Source: Bradyrhizobium hereditatis
GTDB taxonomy: Bacteria; Pseudomonadota; Alphaproteobacteria; Rhizobiales; Xanthobacteraceae
DNA length: 64,000 nt
Assembly (NCBI RefSeq): GCF_020329435.1
Contig: NZ_JAGKJK010000001.1
Coordinates: 868,001-932,000, forward strand
Reading direction: 5' to 3'
This document shows positions 1 to 8,412 of the stretch, piece by piece (the stretch's first letter is position 1; the number at the start of each line of letters is the position of its first letter). Made by a program: the position numbers and the translations under genes. Under the pieces are notes generated by a model, which was not told the origin of the DNA, ran no database searches, and worked only from the letters and a program-made list of their open reading frames with translations.

Positions 1-1009
1 TCACCGGATACGCGTCGCCCTTGGCCTCAATGCGCCACAGCTCCAGGAACTTGCGCGCGAACTCCGTCCACACGCCCTCGATCGTGCCAAGCACCCACGC
101 CTCGAACGCCCGCCGCTCGCCGGGCGCACGCTCGTGCCCCGACGACGCCAGATAGGCCATCAAGAGATTGGCGATGACGGCGCCAATATCAAAGCCCATG
201 GGGCCATAGAAGGCGAATTCGGGGTCGATCACCTTCGTCTCGTTTTCCGTCACCATGATCGAGCCGGTGTGAAGGTCGCCATGGATCAGCGCTTCCGGCG
301 CATTGAGGAATTTCAGTTTCAGCCGCGAGATCGCGACGTGAAGATCGAGGTCCTCGCGGAACGCGGCGGCGGTCGCGTCGAGCCAGGGCGCTGTCCAGCG
401 ATTCTGCTCGGCCACGCGATAGGGATCGGTGAAGATCAGGTCCTCGGTGATCTTGCAGAGCGCATGGTTGCCCGCGAACGCGGCGATCCCCTCCTTCTTT
501 TCGGCGGCTGATACCGCGAGATCGGAGGAAAGAAAAAGCGTGCGCGCCAGAAACGTCGTGATGTCCTGGACGAAGCGCGGATAGATCGTGCCGGCCACCA
601 TCCCCTTGCGCATGATGATGTGCAGCTCGAGCAGCTCCATGACGACGAGCGCAAGCGCGTCGTTGTGGTGCAGCACCGCGGGCACGAGACCGGGCGCCAG
701 CTGTGCCTGATGCGTCAGCGCCAGATACTCGTAATGCGAGCGCGACAGCGGCAGCGGCCAGCTCTCGCCGACGAGCCGCACGTAAGGCAGCGCCTGCTTG
801 ACAGCGATACCGCCTGTCGTCCCCTTGACGATGAAGACCAGGTTGAGATTGCCATCGCCGACCTCGCTGATCGACCATGAAGCCGGCGAGCCGCCGAGCC
901 GGCTGGCGATCTCGGGAAATTTTGCGAGATAATCCCGCAGATCGGCCTCATGAAGGATTCGATATTCGCTCTGTCGCGGATCAGCCAGTGATCGGCGCTG
1001 TGAACTCAT
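1..1009 (-). CDS. mtnK: 5-methylthioribose kinase, C-terminus cut by window edge
   Basis: Phosphorylates 5-methylthioribose with ATP in the cytoplasmic methionine salvage pathway. The reading frame from ATG 1009 is open to the window edge, giving about 336 residues; the family is usually 400-430, so the C-terminus is missing. It has an aminoglycoside-phosphotransferase/choline-kinase fold: a G-D-G-N-L-N nucleotide loop near residues 51-56, the catalytic loop HGDLH at 243-247, and a metal-binding IDPEFAFYGP block around 261-270, where the DPE form is typical of MtnK. The start is fixed by the onset of family-like sequence. The mRNA carries an uninterrupted run of nine G (1015-1023) just upstream of ATG, which may act as a Shine-Dalgarno sequence. 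mtnA, its usual partner, is not in view. Confidence 0.88.
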   Translation of the reverse strand, partial: MSSQRRSLADPRQSEYRILHEADLRDYLAKFPEIASRLGGSPASWSISEVGDGNLNLVFIVKGTTGGIAVKQALPYVRLVGESWPLPLSRSHYEYLALTHQAQLAPGLVPAVLHHNDALALVVMELLELHIIMRKGMVAGTIYPRFVQDITTFLARTLFLSSDLAVSAAEKKEGIAAFAGNHALCKITEDLIFTDPYRVAEQNRWTAPWLDATAAAFREDLDLHVAISRLKLKFLNAPEALIHGDLHTGSIMVTENETKVIDPEFAFYGPMGFDIGAVIANLLMAYLASSGHERAPGERRAFEAWVLGTIEGVWTEFARKFLELWRIEAKGDAYPV

Positions 1010-1156
1010 CGCGGCCCCCCCCCAAGTTGCCGGTCCCGGGAGTTGCGGTTCACTCCCGTTTCAGGAAATCCCAGCCGGCTTTTTCTTTCGCCAGATCATA
1101 GCCACAAGGCGTCGCCCGGGGCCAGCATGTTCGCTGTCCCGGCTTGCCCCAGCGTC

Positions 1157-1762
1157 TCAAATGCGCTGCGCAAGCCAGATGGTGTGGCCGCCACAATCCG
1201 GGTCCTCGACGATATGCGAGATCACACGAAAACCGTTTCGATCGAGCAACGAACGATATTCGGCAGGGTCGAGGCTCGCGTGGTACAGCGGCTCGCCTCC
1301 GAAATCTCCGATCGCCTCGCCATGGGCCGGACCGCTGGTAAACATCAGGGCGGCGTCTGGCGCTGCGTGCTCTCGGAACAGCGGAAACATTCGGCGCTGG
1401 TCGTCGTGGCAGAGGTGAAAGAAGCTGTCCCAGGCAAGAAGGCCGGAAAAGGTCCGTCCCAGCGCAAGCTTTCGTATATCGGCGACGATCCATTCCTGCT
1501 TCGGGAAACGGTCGCGGCAGACGTCGATCATGGCCGCGGAGGAATCCACGCCAGTGACCGGATGGCCGAGACCGATGAGGTACGCAGCCATCGGCTCGGC
1601 GGAGCCGCAGCCAAGATCGAGGACTGAGCCGGCAGGCAGCAGCGCCCGAAAGCGATCAAGCCAGGTCTTTTCAAAGAAGCCGGTGCGCGCGCGACTCTCG
1701 ATCCAGTCCGATGCCTTGCCCTGATACAGGTCGATGATCCCTGAGACTTCTTCTGACGGCAT
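1157..1762 (-). CDS. class I SAM-dependent methyltransferase
   Basis: Predicted soluble methyltransferase of about 201 residues; its substrate cannot be told from sequence. Motif I, VLDLGCGSAEP, is followed by the acidic residue in GVDSSAAMI that binds the SAM ribose, and a motif II-like LLAWDSFFHL stretch. An upstream in-frame ATG at 1834 would add 24 residues (225 in all), but those do not look like the fold; I prefer 1762, where the protein begins with the helix before motif I. It is transcribed toward mtnK, with 147 bases between them, and divergently from another methyltransferase at 1991. The two are not close relatives. Confidence 0.75.
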   Translation of the reverse strand: MPSEEVSGIIDLYQGKASDWIESRARTGFFEKTWLDRFRALLPAGSVLDLGCGSAEPMAAYLIGLGHPVTGVDSSAAMIDVCRDRFPKQEWIVADIRKLALGRTFSGLLAWDSFFHLCHDDQRRMFPLFREHAAPDAALMFTSGPAHGEAIGDFGGEPLYHASLDPAEYRSLLDRNGFRVISHIVEDPDCGGHTIWLAQRI

Positions 1763-1990
1763 CCTCGAACTCTCGCGCCACGTATCGCCTGGATCTGGGT
1801 CAGCACGAACGACAGTAAATGTCGGATGATCCATAACGAGCCCAAATGCGGCCGCCTGGAATCGAATCGCCTACATCCAGGATAGGGATCGGTCCGTCGC
1901 GGTCATACATTTGCGTTTATCAATGCTTCAGATTTCCGCAATTTCGTTGTCTCAAGCATATAATAGGCTCTGGCCAAAGGTGGACAGCAC

Positions 1991-2629
1991 ATGAGCATTG
2001 CAAGCGACGCCCGTTTCTGGGACAGGTCTTCCCGCAGATACGCCAAATCCCGCATCGCGGATCCGAACGGATATGAGCGCACGCTCGAACGCACACGCGC
2101 CCATCTGCAGCCCTCAGACAATGTGCTGGAACTGGGTTGCGGCACGGGGACGACGGCGTTGCGACTTGCGGATGGCGTGCGCAGCTATCTCGCGACGGAC
2201 ATTTCCGGCGGGATGATCGCGATCGCCAAACAGAAGCTGGCGGTCGAGCCAATCCCAGCACTTTCCTTTCGCACTGCCACCGCCGAAGAACTGGTCCACG
2301 AAGAAAGCCGATTCGATGCCGTTCTGGGCTTCAACTATCTGCATCTGGTGCGCGACGTGCCGGGCACGCTACGCAGCATCCATGCCCTGCTGAAGCCCGG
2401 GGGCCTGTTCATCTCCAAAACGCCTTGCCTGGGGGACATGAACCTGCTGATCCCGCTGATCCTGTTGCCCGTGATGCGAGCCATCAAGATGGCGCCGCAT
2501 GTCAGCTCCGTCGGCGTGTCCGCACTGGAGCGGCTGATCATTGACGCGGGGTTCGATGTCCTTGTCAGGGAAAGCCACGCCAGCAAGGGTAAGGATCAAC
2601 GCCCCTACATTGTAGCCCGGAAGCGATGA
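1991..2629 (+). CDS. class I SAM-dependent methyltransferase
   Basis: A 212-residue cytoplasmic methyltransferase. The SAM-binding motif I is VLELGCGTGTTALRLA near residue 45, followed by YLATDISGGMI (acidic ribose-binding residue) and the motif FNYLHLVRD, then LLKPGGLFISKTP, which is the beta-5 to beta-6 region of UbiE/Methyltransf_11 type enzymes. The C-terminal third (residues about 150-190) is fairly hydrophobic, including IPLILLPVMRAIKM, which may contact a lipid or membrane substrate; that last point is inference. It is divergent from the methyltransferase at 1157-1762 and stands alone. A perfect 7-bp hairpin lies 46 bases after its stop. Confidence 0.8.
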   Translation: MSIASDARFWDRSSRRYAKSRIADPNGYERTLERTRAHLQPSDNVLELGCGTGTTALRLADGVRSYLATDISGGMIAIAKQKLAVEPIPALSFRTATAEELVHEESRFDAVLGFNYLHLVRDVPGTLRSIHALLKPGGLFISKTPCLGDMNLLIPLILLPVMRAIKMAPHVSSVGVSALERLIIDAGFDVLVRESHASKGKDQRPYIVARKR

Positions 2630-2999
2630 TCCAAACGCCCGGGATCAACTCAGGCCTCGCCGGAGAGCCGTCATCTGGCTTGGATAAGCCAGTCGCCTAG
2701 AATGTCTCCCGTTCCAGAAAGTTCGACCCGATGTCGGCCTTTTCTTGATGGGATCCTAGTCGCAAGAGACCCTGTCAGCGACCAGCGTGTAGCTCGGGAT
2801 AACCACAAGCAATACTAAAATACGCTGAAAATTCATTCATTTCCCCAGCCGGAACAGACCGGGCATTAATTAGCCGATCCCGCCGGATTTGTTAGAACCG
2901 GAATGTTACCCAATGAATCCGCCGGCGGGCTATTGTCCCGACAACTCGGATGCGAGTAACGGTAGTGTCCAGCATTCAAAATCGGATCAGGGACGTCCG
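2630..2999. other. intergenic spacer with one small hairpin
   Basis: 370 bases between the methyltransferase and the PilZ gene. The only structure I see is CTGGCTT-ggat-AAGCCAG at 2675-2692, a perfect 7-bp stem with a 4-base loop and no T-run, so it is at best a weak or Rho-assisted terminator. The sequence from about 2790 is AT-richer than its surroundings and is the likely promoter region of the PilZ gene. No convincing gene here. Confidence 0.5.
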
Positions 3000-3590
3000 A
3001 TGACGACTGACGATCTTGAAACAATTGCGTTGCGGCCCACCGTCATCGGCGGCGCCCGCCAGGACGACGACTATGAGGTGGTTTGGCGCGGCTTCCCGGT
3101 CGGACGGATCATGAAGCAGGCGGATAGCCCGCACTGGTGGTGGGCTTGCACGGTCTATGGGCTCCCACCGACCCCGAATGACCGGGGATCCGCCATCAAT
3201 TTCAAGGACTGCCAAGTCCGCTTCCGACTCGCCTGGGCCAGAATGAGACCGACGTTGACCGACGAAGTCATCCAGGCCGCAACGCGGCACGCCGAAGGAC
3301 TGCTGCAGCAAACAGAAGCAAAGCCCAATGCGCCAGAACCGCTTCAGGTTCTGGAGAACCACCGCGCCGCGCCCCGGCACCGGGTATTGAAGGCAGGATC
3401 GATCGAGTTCAATGGCGGCATCATCGACTGCACCATCCGGAATATATCGGACACCGGTGCGGCGCTTGAAGTCGCCAGTCAGCTCGGCATTCCCGATAAC
3501 TTCTGGTTGGTGATCTCGGGCAGCAACACGCCTCGCCACTGCCGGGTTGCCTGGCGAAACGACAAGCGAATCGGTGTCGCATTCGACTAG
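3000..3590 (+). CDS. PilZ domain protein
   Basis: About 196 residues. The C-terminal half is a PilZ domain, which in many bacteria binds cyclic di-GMP: an RxxxR-type motif in the stretch HRAAPRHRVLK, then the D/NxSxxG motif as NISDTG, followed by the beta-barrel strands ending CRVAWRNDKRIGVAFD. The N-terminal half (VVWRGFPVGRIMKQ, then a WWW aromatic patch) is an uncharacterised region that I recall in other alphaproteobacterial PilZ proteins. ATG 3000 is preferred over an upstream ATG at 2889, whose extra 37 residues look non-coding. Output process unknown; motility, exopolysaccharide or cell-cycle roles are all possible for the family. Convergent with the DUF1467 gene, 28 bases away. Confidence 0.8.
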   Translation: MTTDDLETIALRPTVIGGARQDDDYEVVWRGFPVGRIMKQADSPHWWWACTVYGLPPTPNDRGSAINFKDCQVRFRLAWARMRPTLTDEVIQAATRHAEGLLQQTEAKPNAPEPLQVLENHRAAPRHRVLKAGSIEFNGGIIDCTIRNISDTGAALEVASQLGIPDNFWLVISGSNTPRHCRVAWRNDKRIGVAFD

Positions 3591-3618
3591 ACCAGATGGC
3601 AATGCGATTTGCGCCGCA

Positions 3619-3894
3619 TCAGAACGGCAGCCCCATCAGCTTCGACAACCGCTCGATGTTCAGATAGCCCTGCTGATACGCCCACATCCCGATGCCGAAG
3701 ACGATGCCCGAGATGATCGTGGTCCAGAACAGCTTCCAACCCATCCGCGCCATGACCGGTGCGCCGGGGTCGGTGCCGGGCGCGCCCTCGCCGTCCTCAT
3801 GCTGGCTGCGGACGCCGAACGGCAGTGTCACGAACAGCACGACCCACCAGAGCACGAAGTAGATCGCAAGCGAGGTGGAGATGCTGTAGGCCAT
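3619..3894 (-). CDS. DUF1467 family membrane protein
   Basis: A 91-residue inner-membrane protein with two predicted transmembrane helices, one near residues 6-26 (IYFVLWWVVLFVTLPFGV) and one near 54-74 (WTTIISGIVFGIGMWAY), joined by an acidic, glycine-rich loop. The sequence matches my memory of DUF1467, a small alphaproteobacterial family of unknown function. It lies 6 bases after the methylmalonyl-CoA epimerase gene, is last in the long nuo-birA-rnj-mce run, and keeps the same orientation, so it is probably co-transcribed. No function can be assigned. Confidence 0.85.
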   Translation of the reverse strand: MAYSISTSLAIYFVLWWVVLFVTLPFGVRSQHEDGEGAPGTDPGAPVMARMGWKLFWTTIISGIVFGIGMWAYQQGYLNIERLSKLMGLPF

Positions 3895-3900
3895 CTTGCT

Positions 3901-4305
3901 TCAAGCCTGTTCGATTTCGACGAGCGCGCCGGAGAAATCCTTTGGGTGGAAAAAGAGCACCGGCTTGCCGTGCGCGCCGATCTTCGGCTCGCCGTCGCCG
4001 AGCACGCGCGCGCCTTCGCTGATCAGCCTGTCGCGCGCGGCGAGAATGTCAGGCACCTCGTAGCAGATATGATGGATGCCGCCGTCGGCGTTGCGCTCGA
4101 CGAATTTGGCGATCGGCGAGGCCTCGCCGAGCGGCTGGATGAACTCGATCTTGGTGTTGGGCAGCGTCACGAACACCGTGATGACGCCATGCTCGGGCAG
4201 CGGCACCGCACTCGAGATTTCAGCGCCGAACGCGCCGCAGTAAATCTTGGCGGCTTTCTCCGCGTCCTTGACGGCGATTGCAACGTGATTGAGCCGGCCC
4301 AGCAT
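3901..4305 (-). CDS. mce: methylmalonyl-CoA epimerase
   Basis: Interconverts (2R)- and (2S)-methylmalonyl-CoA in propionyl-CoA degradation, linking it to succinyl-CoA. At 134 residues it has the usual size of the vicinal-oxygen-chelate (glyoxalase-like) fold. Visible features are the opening LNHVAIAVKDAEKA with a metal-ligand His near residue 6, KIEFIQPLGE mid-chain, the central GGIHHICYEVPDI with the second metal His, and a C-terminal KDFSGALVEIEQ carrying the Glu ligand. It follows RNase J by 66 bases and precedes DUF1467 by 6. The proximity to rnj and complex I is probably operon inheritance, not a shared pathway. Confidence 0.88.
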   Translation of the reverse strand: MLGRLNHVAIAVKDAEKAAKIYCGAFGAEISSAVPLPEHGVITVFVTLPNTKIEFIQPLGEASPIAKFVERNADGGIHHICYEVPDILAARDRLISEGARVLGDGEPKIGAHGKPVLFFHPKDFSGALVEIEQA

Positions 4306-4371
4306 GACACTCCACTCCCTGCTTCAATGCGCCTTCGCGGCACGTTCGCGCGGTTCGCTAGCGCTTTTACC

Positions 4372-6042
4372 TCAAACCGTTAGAACATGAACGAGGCAAA
4401 TCGGCTTCTTGCCCCACTGTTCGTTGATGACAGCCCGCACCGCGCGGCGCACTGACTCCGCGGTGGCGTCGGGATCGCGCCGCCGCGGCCGCGGCAGGCT
4501 CTCTATCGTCGACATCACCGTATCGAACACGATTTCGTCAATGGTCTCGCCGGCCACATTCTTCTCGGGGATGCCGACGAGATCAACCTCGGGATCGTCG
4601 GCGAGTTCGCCTTGCTGGGTCATGGCGATCGCCACGAAGGCGCAGCCGGAAAATCCCATCCGCCGCCGCTCCACCACGGCGCGGGATTTGGCATCCTCCA
4701 GGATCGCGCCGTCCTTATAGAGCCGCCCCGACGGCAATTCGTCGATAATGCCGGGCTCGCCGGGGCCGAGCTTGACCAGATCGCCGTTGCGGCAGGTCAA
4801 CACCTTCGGCACGCCAGCCGCGCGCGCCAGCTTGGCATGCTCCGACAGATGCAGCGCCTCGCCATGGACCGGGATCAGGATATGTGGGCGCACCCAGGAG
4901 ATCATGTCGCGCAATTCGTCGCGGCGCGGATGGCCGGAGACGTGGACGAGATCGGTGCGGTCGGTAATGACCTCGATGCCCTGCACCACCAGCCCGTTGA
5001 TGATAGCGTTGACCGCCTTCTCATTGCCGGGGATCGTGCGTGAGGAAAAGATCACGCTGTCGCCCTTGTTCAGCGTGACCTGTGGATGGTCGTCACTGGC
5101 GATGCGCGCCAGCGCTGCGCGCGGCTCACCCTGGCTGCCGGTGCACAGCGCCAGCACCTTGTCCGGCGGGAAGTGGCCGTAGTATTCGGCGCTGCGGAAA
5201 TTCTGCACGCCGTCGAGATAGCCGGTCTCGCGGGCGACCTGCACCACGCGCTCCATGGCGCGGCCGACCACGACCACCTCGCGATCGGCGTCCCTGGCAG
5301 CATCCGCCACAGCCTTCACGCGTGCGACGTTGGAGGCAAAGGTAGTAACGGCAACGCGTCCCTTGGCGGCGCCGACCAGCTTCTTGATGGTGGCGGCAAC
5401 CTCGGTCTCCGAGGGCGAGCGCCCGTCCCGCACCGCATTGGTGGAATCGCCGACCAGCGCCAGCACGCCGGCATCCCCAAGCTCGCGCAGGCGCCGCTCG
5501 TCGGTCGGCTGGCCGATGATTGGCGTCGGATCGATCTTCCAGTCGCCGGTATGCAGCACGGTGCCGGCGGAGGTGTGGATCGCCAGCGCATGCGATTCCG
5601 GAATCGAATGCGCAACCGGAATGAACTCGACGCTGAACGGCCCAAGATCGACGCGTCCACCCGACGGCACGACCGTGACCGGAATTTTCGGCGGATTGCG
5701 CTCGGCGGCGCATTTGGCTTCGAACAAGGCGGCACTGAACTGGGTCGCATAGACCTTGCACTGCAGCTTCGGCCAGAGATCGATGATTGCGCCGAAATGG
5801 TCCTCATGGGCGTGCGTCAGCACCAGGCCCATCAGGTTGTCGCGTTCCTTCTCCAGGAAACTGATGTTGGGCATGATCAGGTCGATACCCGGCAGATGCT
5901 CCTCGTCGCCAAAGGAGACACCGAGATCGACCATCAGCCAGGACCGCTGGTGGCGGTCGCCGAGGCCGTAGATCGACAGGTTCATGCCGATCTCGCCGAC
6001 GCCCCCGAGCGGGGCAAAGGTCAGTTCATCCGGCCGCGCCAT
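4372..6042 (-). CDS. rnj: ribonuclease J
   Basis: A metallo-beta-lactamase/beta-CASP ribonuclease, 556 residues, with endo- and 5'-3' exonuclease activity in mRNA decay and rRNA maturation. The zinc motif HxHxDH is HAHEDH at residues 77-82. Later metal ligands include AHSIPES and the HTGDWK block, and the beta-CASP part ends in the conserved HVSGHPRRDEL and PVHGE blocks. A C-terminal domain (from about 470) follows. The start ATG overlaps the birA stop by one base (TGATG), so it is translationally coupled to birA. Many alphaproteobacteria carry RNase J alongside RNase E. Confidence 0.93.
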   Translation of the reverse strand: MARPDELTFAPLGGVGEIGMNLSIYGLGDRHQRSWLMVDLGVSFGDEEHLPGIDLIMPNISFLEKERDNLMGLVLTHAHEDHFGAIIDLWPKLQCKVYATQFSAALFEAKCAAERNPPKIPVTVVPSGGRVDLGPFSVEFIPVAHSIPESHALAIHTSAGTVLHTGDWKIDPTPIIGQPTDERRLRELGDAGVLALVGDSTNAVRDGRSPSETEVAATIKKLVGAAKGRVAVTTFASNVARVKAVADAARDADREVVVVGRAMERVVQVARETGYLDGVQNFRSAEYYGHFPPDKVLALCTGSQGEPRAALARIASDDHPQVTLNKGDSVIFSSRTIPGNEKAVNAIINGLVVQGIEVITDRTDLVHVSGHPRRDELRDMISWVRPHILIPVHGEALHLSEHAKLARAAGVPKVLTCRNGDLVKLGPGEPGIIDELPSGRLYKDGAILEDAKSRAVVERRRMGFSGCAFVAIAMTQQGELADDPEVDLVGIPEKNVAGETIDEIVFDTVMSTIESLPRPRRRDPDATAESVRRAVRAVINEQWGKKPICLVHVLTV

Positions 6043-6848
6043 CAGGCCGCTCCCACCGATGCCGCGGTGCCGAAATAGACTTCCCCGGCCGTGATCGGCA
6101 TGCGCTTGCCTTCCGCGGTGCGGACGATCAGGCAGCCGGTATCATCGATCGTATCGAACGTGCCTTCCACCGTAGCGGTTCCGGTCTTGATCGCGACCCG
6201 CTCGCCGACGCCAAAGGCACGTTCCAGCCACGCTTTGCGGATCTCGCCAAAGCCGCGGCCATCGTCCCAGATGCCGCGGAACTCGACCCAGGCCTCCGCC
6301 AGCGCCTTGAACAATTCCTCAGCGCCGACGTGGACTCCGAGAGCTGCGAGCGAGGTCGCCGGCGTCGGCGTCCCCTCGGGCGCGGCAACGACATTGGTGC
6401 CGATCCCAACCACGACAGCGAGCCCGCTTTCGGCGACCGCCTCCGCCTCCAGGAGGATGCCAGTGAGTTTCTGACGCTCCGCCAGCACGTCATTCGGCCA
6501 TTTCAACGCAAATTTCAGGGGCTCCGCCCGGCGCAGATTGGCCTCGACGCTGAGCTTCTGAAGCGCGCTTTCCAGCGACAGCCCGGCGGCAAAGCCGAGG
6601 GTTGCCGCAACCGCCGGAGATACATCCATGACCTCGAGAATGCTGCTGGCGAGGTTGCCGCGCGGCGCGACCCAAGCCCGTTGCCGGCGGCCGCGCCCCG
6701 CCGTCTGTTCGGTGGTGACGAACCACATCGGCCCGCGCTCGCCCGCACGGGCGCGCGCCATGGCTTCGGTATTGGTGGAACCGATCTTGTCGAAGGCGGC
6801 GAGACGGTAACCCGCCGATGTGGCTTTGGGACCGAGCGAAAAATTCAT
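6042..6848 (-). CDS. birA: biotin-[acetyl-CoA-carboxylase] ligase
   Basis: Makes biotinyl-5'-AMP and transfers biotin to a lysine of biotin carboxyl carrier proteins. The 268 residues hold the catalytic domain, with STNTEA near 24-29, the GRGRR adenylate-binding loop at 51-55, and KWPNDV at 116-121, followed by the small C-terminal SH3-like domain. There is no N-terminal winged helix, so this is a ligase without the DNA-binding repressor role seen in Escherichia coli BirA. It follows nuoN by 61 bases on the same strand and overlaps rnj by one base. Confidence 0.92.
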   Translation of the reverse strand: MNFSLGPKATSAGYRLAAFDKIGSTNTEAMARARAGERGPMWFVTTEQTAGRGRRQRAWVAPRGNLASSILEVMDVSPAVAATLGFAAGLSLESALQKLSVEANLRRAEPLKFALKWPNDVLAERQKLTGILLEAEAVAESGLAVVVGIGTNVVAAPEGTPTPATSLAALGVHVGAEELFKALAEAWVEFRGIWDDGRGFGEIRKAWLERAFGVGERVAIKTGTATVEGTFDTIDDTGCLIVRTAEGKRMPITAGEVYFGTAASVGAA

Positions 6849-6909
6849 TTCCTGTTTCTGCGCAGGATCCTCTCCGAAAACCGGAGACCACTCTGCGGGA
6901 TCATGCGCC

Positions 6910-8346
6910 TCAAAAAAGCGACTTCGCCGCCGCCGTGGCCACGCTGACCAGCGGCCCCGGATAGACGAAGAAGAAGATGTTGAAGATGCCCGCGACCGCC
7001 AGCACGGTGCGCAATTCGATACGCATCGGTTCGATCTGGCCGGCGGGCTCGTCGAAATACATCACCTTGACGATGGTGAGATAGTAGAACGCGCCCACGA
7101 CGCTGGTCAGCACGCCGATGACAGCAAGCGTGAACAGGTCCGCCTTGATCGCGGCGACGAACACGTACCATTTGGCGAAGAAGCCCGCGAGCGGCGGAAT
7201 GCCGGCCAGCGAGAACAGCAGCATGGCGAAGAAGAACGCCAGCAGCGGATTGGTGCGCGATAGCCCAGCGAAGTCGCTGATCTCTTCCATCGGCTGGCCG
7301 TTGCGCTTCATGGAAAGGATCACGGCGAACGAGCCCAGCGTCATCGCGACATAGATCGCGATATAGACCAGCACGCCCTGCGCGCCCTCCACCGTGCCGG
7401 AGGCGAGCCCCACCAACGCAAAACCCATATGGCCGATCGAGGAATAGGCCATCAGTCGCTTGATGTTCTTCTGCCCGATGGCCGCGAACGAGCCCAGCGC
7501 CATCGAGGCGATCGCCACGAAGACGAGGATCTGCTGCCACTGCGGGACGATGCCCGGGAACGCCGTCAGCGTCACGCGGGTGAACACGGCAAGCGCCGCG
7601 ACCTTCGGCGCCGAAGCAAAGAACGCCGTGACCGGCGTCGGCGCGCCTTCATAGACGTCGGGCGTCCACATATGGAACGGCACGGCCGATACCTTGAAGC
7701 AGAGCCCGGCCAGCAGGAATACGAGGCCGAACACGATGCCGACGCTGCCGGTCTTCACGGCGGCTGCGATGCCGGCAAAATCGACCGTGCCGGTGAAGCC
7801 GTAGACCAGTGACGCGCCGTACAGCAGCATACCGGACGACAGTGCGCCGAGCACAAAGTACTTCAGGCCGGCTTCGGTGGACTTCACGTTGTCGCGGTTG
7901 GAGGCGGCGACCACGTAGAGCGCGAGCGACATCAGCTCGAGCCCGAGATAGAGCATGATCAGATCGCCGGCCGAGATCAGCACCATCATGCCGAGCGTTG
8001 AGAGCAGCACCAGGATCGGATATTCGAAGATCCGCCGCGATGGATCGGACAAGAATTCCGCCGAGAGTATCAGCGTTGCCGCCGAGCCGATGATCGCGAG
8101 GACCTTCAGGAAGCGGGCGAAGTCGTCGACGATGAAACTACCGCCGAATGTCGTCAGCTTGCCGGCCGGCAGCATCAGCACCAGCATGCCGGTGACGACG
8201 AGCAGGACTACCGCGAGGCTGGTGATGATCCGGGTCGTCTCCTGTCCGCGATAGGCGCCCAGCATCAACAGCGCCATGGCGCCGACCGCCAGCACCAGCT
8301 CCGGCAACACCGGCAGCAACTGATATCCTGCACTGGAAAAGCTCAT
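6910..8346 (-). CDS. nuoN: NADH-quinone oxidoreductase subunit N
   Basis: Antiporter-like proton-pumping subunit of complex I in the cytoplasmic membrane, 478 residues, with about 14 predicted helices. Family marks include the discontinuous-helix region around MLYLGLELMSLALYVV, with its conserved Glu, the KVSAVPFHMWTPDVYEGAPTP block, and KRLMAYSSIGHMGFALVGL further on. It is the last nuo gene in the cluster, 66 bases after nuoM; birA follows. Confidence 0.95.
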   Translation of the reverse strand: MSFSSAGYQLLPVLPELVLAVGAMALLMLGAYRGQETTRIITSLAVVLLVVTGMLVLMLPAGKLTTFGGSFIVDDFARFLKVLAIIGSAATLILSAEFLSDPSRRIFEYPILVLLSTLGMMVLISAGDLIMLYLGLELMSLALYVVAASNRDNVKSTEAGLKYFVLGALSSGMLLYGASLVYGFTGTVDFAGIAAAVKTGSVGIVFGLVFLLAGLCFKVSAVPFHMWTPDVYEGAPTPVTAFFASAPKVAALAVFTRVTLTAFPGIVPQWQQILVFVAIASMALGSFAAIGQKNIKRLMAYSSIGHMGFALVGLASGTVEGAQGVLVYIAIYVAMTLGSFAVILSMKRNGQPMEEISDFAGLSRTNPLLAFFFAMLLFSLAGIPPLAGFFAKWYVFVAAIKADLFTLAVIGVLTSVVGAFYYLTIVKVMYFDEPAGQIEPMRIELRTVLAVAGIFNIFFFVYPGPLVSVATAAAKSLF

Positions 8347-8412
8347 GGCGCTTTTATCCTTGACGCGTTTTCTTCATGCGAACCGGATTCCACTTCGCTT
8401 GAAAACGCTACG

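Noticed and set aside
1846..1990. Possible tRNA 3' fragment as an attachment site (TGGAATCGAATCGCC)
   Set aside because: It resembles a T-arm only loosely, no stem pairs, and no integrase or repeat partner is nearby.
5086..6078. A 330-codon plus-strand frame
   Set aside because: Antisense to RNase J, which is certain; no ribosome-binding site or motif.
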